From positions 1 through 6,029 of the forward strand of contig JBIKLY010000127.1 in NCBI GenBank assembly GCA_044359525.1: a stretch of DNA of 6,029 bases, in the 5' to 3' direction. The notes below the pieces were generated by a model. It was given only the letters and a program-made list of their open reading frames with translations. It searched no databases and was not told where the DNA came from. A program made the translations under genes and the position numbers. Position 1 is the first letter of the stretch. Each line of letters opens with the position of its first letter. Below, in pieces: positions 3,896 through 6,029 of this stretch. This stretch comes from CAJBIL01 sp044359525. GTDB taxonomy: Bacteria; Pseudomonadota; Gammaproteobacteria; Burkholderiales; Rhodocyclaceae.

Positions 3896-6029
3896 ATGGA
3901 CGAAATCAGAATCCGCGGCGCGCGGACCCACAACCTGAAGAACATCAATCTCGACCTGCCACGTAACCGGCTGATCGTGATTACCGGACTCTCCGGTTCA
4001 GGAAAATCCTCGCTCGCCTTCGACACACTCTACGCCGAAGGACAGCGCCGTTATGTCGAATCGCTGTCGGCCTACGCCCGCCAGTTTCTGCAGCGCATGG
4101 AAAAACCTGACGTTGATCTGATCGAAGGCCTGTCGCCGGCCATTTCAATCGAGCAGAAAGCCACCAGCCACAATCCACGCTCGACGGTCGGCACCGTTAC
4201 CGAAATTCACGACTACCTGCGCCTGCTCTTTGCCCGCGCCGGCACGCCCTTCTGCCCCGAGCACCAGCAGCCGCTGGCGGCGCAGACCGTTTCGCAGATG
4301 GTCGATCACGTCCTCGCCCTGCCTGACGAAACAAAGTTGATGATCCTTGCGCCGGTCGTTGCCAATCGCAAGGGCGAGCAGATGGAACTCTTCGCCGAGT
4401 TGCGTGCGCAGGGTTTTGCCCGGCTGCGCGTTAACGGCAAGGTTTACGAAATCGACGCCCTGCCGAAGCTAGCCAAGACGCACAAGCACACCATCGACGT
4501 CGTTGTTGATCGCCTCAAAATCCGTGACGACATGCGCCAACGCCTCGCCGAATCGTTCGAAACCGCTTTGCGTCACGCCGATGGCCGGGCGATTGCCTGC
4601 GAAATGGACAGCGAAAAAGAGCATCTTTTCTCGGCAAAATTCGCCTGCCCGATCTGCGCCTACTCGCTGCAGGAGCTGGAGCCACGCCTGTTTTCGTTCA
4701 ACAATCCGATGGGCGCCTGCCCGAGCTGCGACGGCCTCGGCGTCATCCAGTTCTTCGATCAGAAACGCATTGTCGCCCAGCCGGCGCTTTCCCTCGCCGC
4801 CGGCGCAATTCGCGGCTGGGACAAGCGCAATACCTTCTACTTCCAGATGCTCGGCTCGCTCGCCGCGCACTACGCTTTCGATATCGAGACGCCGTTCAAC
4901 GAGTTACCGGAAAAGCTGCAGAATATCGTGCTCTACGGCTCGGGGCGCGAAGAGGTGCCGTTCAACTATCTCAACGAGCGCGGCAAGCTGACGGTGAGCG
5001 AGCATCCCTTCGAAGGCATCATCGTCAACCTCGAACGCCGCTACAAGGAATCCGACTCGTTCGCCGTACGCGAAGAGCTGTCCAAGCTGATCAGCAACAA
5101 GACCTGCCCGGCCTGCGCCGGCACCCGCCTGCGCGAAGAAGCGCGCAACGTACGTATGGGGTCGGAAGCCAGTGCATTGACGCTACACGAAATCAGCCAC
5201 CTGCCGCTTGGTGATGCGCGCGACTACTTCCTTGCGCTGCAACTCTTCGGCCAGAAGGCGCAGGTCGCCGAGAAAGTCCTCAAGGAAATCACCAGCCGCC
5301 TGCAGTTCCTGATCAACGTCGGCCTCGATTACCTGTCGCTCGACCGCTCGGCCGAAACGCTGTCCGGCGGCGAGGCGCAGCGCATCCGCCTGGCTTCACA
5401 AATTGGCTCAGGGCTGACCGGCGTCATGTACGTGCTCGACGAACCGTCGATCGGCCTGCATCAGCGCGACAACGAGCGCCTGCTGCAAACACTCAGGCAG
5501 CTGCGCGACATCGGCAACACGGTGATTGTGGTCGAGCACGACGAGGAAGCGATCCGCAGCGCCGATTACGTCGTCGACATCGGGCCAGGTGCGGGCGTGC
5601 ATGGCGGGGAGATCGTCGCCGAAGGAACGCCCGAATCCGTCGCTGCCAATCCACACTCGATGACCGGCGGCTATCTCTCAGGCCGGCGCCGCATCGAGAT
5701 CCCCGGCAAGCCACGCAAGCCCGACCCGGCGCGCATGCTGCAGGTGATCGGCGCACGCGGCAACAACCTGAAAAACGTTACGCTGAACCTGCCGGTCGGC
5801 CTGCTCACCTGCATTACCGGCGTCTCGGGTTCGGGCAAGTCGACGCTGATCAACGATACGCTCTACAGCGCAGCCGCTCACCATCTCTACGGCTCGACCA
5901 ACGAGCCGGCCGAGCACGACAAAATCATCGGCCTCGACCACTTCGACAAGGTGATCAACGTCGACCAGAGCCCGATCGGCCGCACACCGCGCTCCAATCC
6001 GGCGACTTATACCGGCCTGCTGACGCCGA
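3896..6029 (+). CDS. uvrA: UvrA, excinuclease ABC subunit A, N-terminal 711 residues (cut by window end)
   Basis: Damage-recognition ATPase of nucleotide excision repair; a UvrA dimer with UvrB scans DNA and loads UvrB at lesions. The frame is open from the ATG at 3896 to the window end, about three quarters of the usual 940 or so residues. In order: first Walker A GLSGSGKSS (31-39); QRRYVESLSAYARQFL (50-65); a zinc module with C251, C254, C275 and C278 around LEPRLFSFNNP; a further cysteine pair C404/C407 in KTCPACAGTRL; ABC signature LSGGEAQRIRLA (489-500); Walker B MYVLDEPSIGLHQRD (511-525) with D515 and E516; VVEHDE (545-550), the switch histidine; second-half Walker A TGVSGSGKST (641-650); and DQSPIGRTPRSNPATYTG (690-707). 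The second-half signature, Walker B and C-terminal zinc finger lie beyond the window. The start fits the family N-terminus (IRIRGARTHNLKN). It is divergent from the transporter gene. Confidence 0.99.
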   Translation, partial: MDEIRIRGARTHNLKNINLDLPRNRLIVITGLSGSGKSSLAFDTLYAEGQRRYVESLSAYARQFLQRMEKPDVDLIEGLSPAISIEQKATSHNPRSTVGTVTEIHDYLRLLFARAGTPFCPEHQQPLAAQTVSQMVDHVLALPDETKLMILAPVVANRKGEQMELFAELRAQGFARLRVNGKVYEIDALPKLAKTHKHTIDVVVDRLKIRDDMRQRLAESFETALRHADGRAIACEMDSEKEHLFSAKFACPICAYSLQELEPRLFSFNNPMGACPSCDGLGVIQFFDQKRIVAQPALSLAAGAIRGWDKRNTFYFQMLGSLAAHYAFDIETPFNELPEKLQNIVLYGSGREEVPFNYLNERGKLTVSEHPFEGIIVNLERRYKESDSFAVREELSKLISNKTCPACAGTRLREEARNVRMGSEASALTLHEISHLPLGDARDYFLALQLFGQKAQVAEKVLKEITSRLQFLINVGLDYLSLDRSAETLSGGEAQRIRLASQIGSGLTGVMYVLDEPSIGLHQRDNERLLQTLRQLRDIGNTVIVVEHDEEAIRSADYVVDIGPGAGVHGGEIVAEGTPESVAANPHSMTGGYLSGRRRIEIPGKPRKPDPARMLQVIGARGNNLKNVTLNLPVGLLTCITGVSGSGKSTLINDTLYSAAAHHLYGSTNEPAEHDKIIGLDHFDKVINVDQSPIGRTPRSNPATYTGLLTP

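Noticed and set aside
4469..4991. Frames on both strands within uvrA (133 and 162 codons)
   Set aside because: They are shadows of the uninterrupted UvrA frame, which carries conserved motifs throughout this stretch.

Overview
The window reads as ordinary chromosomal DNA of a betaproteobacterium. I infer a Rhodocyclales-type organism (Dechloromonas/Azonexus-like) from moderately high GC, from the protein sequences, and from the neighbourhood uvrA / MFS transporter / ssb, which I recall as common in that class; the sequence alone does not fix the genus. All genes look intact apart from the two cut by the window ends. I see no tRNA, rRNA, CRISPR array, insertion sequence or phage gene.

Layout. 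Positions 1-614 (minus) hold the N-terminal third of a Kup potassium transporter. It is preceded on the same strand by an HDOD-domain protein (678-1526, minus); the 63-bp gap between them is largely filled by an imperfect 13-bp inverted repeat. A 228-bp spacer (1527-1754) with weak regulatory signals leads to a small exported protein on the plus strand (1755-2018). That gene converges on ssb, and a perfect 13-bp-arm hairpin at 2041-2070 forms a likely bidirectional terminator between them. The minus strand then carries ssb (2086-2580) and, upstream of it, a YajR-like major facilitator transporter (2622-3827). A 68-bp divergent spacer (3828-3895) separates the transporter from uvrA (3896 to the window end, plus), of which the first 711 residues are present.

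How the genes relate. uvrA (nucleotide excision repair) and ssb (single-stranded DNA binding) are genome-maintenance genes that are direct divergent neighbours in E. coli, where both belong to the SOS response. Here the transporter gene sits between them, in the ssb orientation. The uvrA upstream region holds a plausible promoter overlapped by a degenerate LexA-like palindrome, and ssb has its own perfect TATAAT in the 41-bp gap behind the transporter gene. The Kup, HDOD and small exported protein genes have no evident functional link to the repair genes.

No new biological system is evident. The points most worth a second look are the hairpin leader of kup, the degenerate LexA-like site, and the short exported protein with its Gly/His-rich tail.
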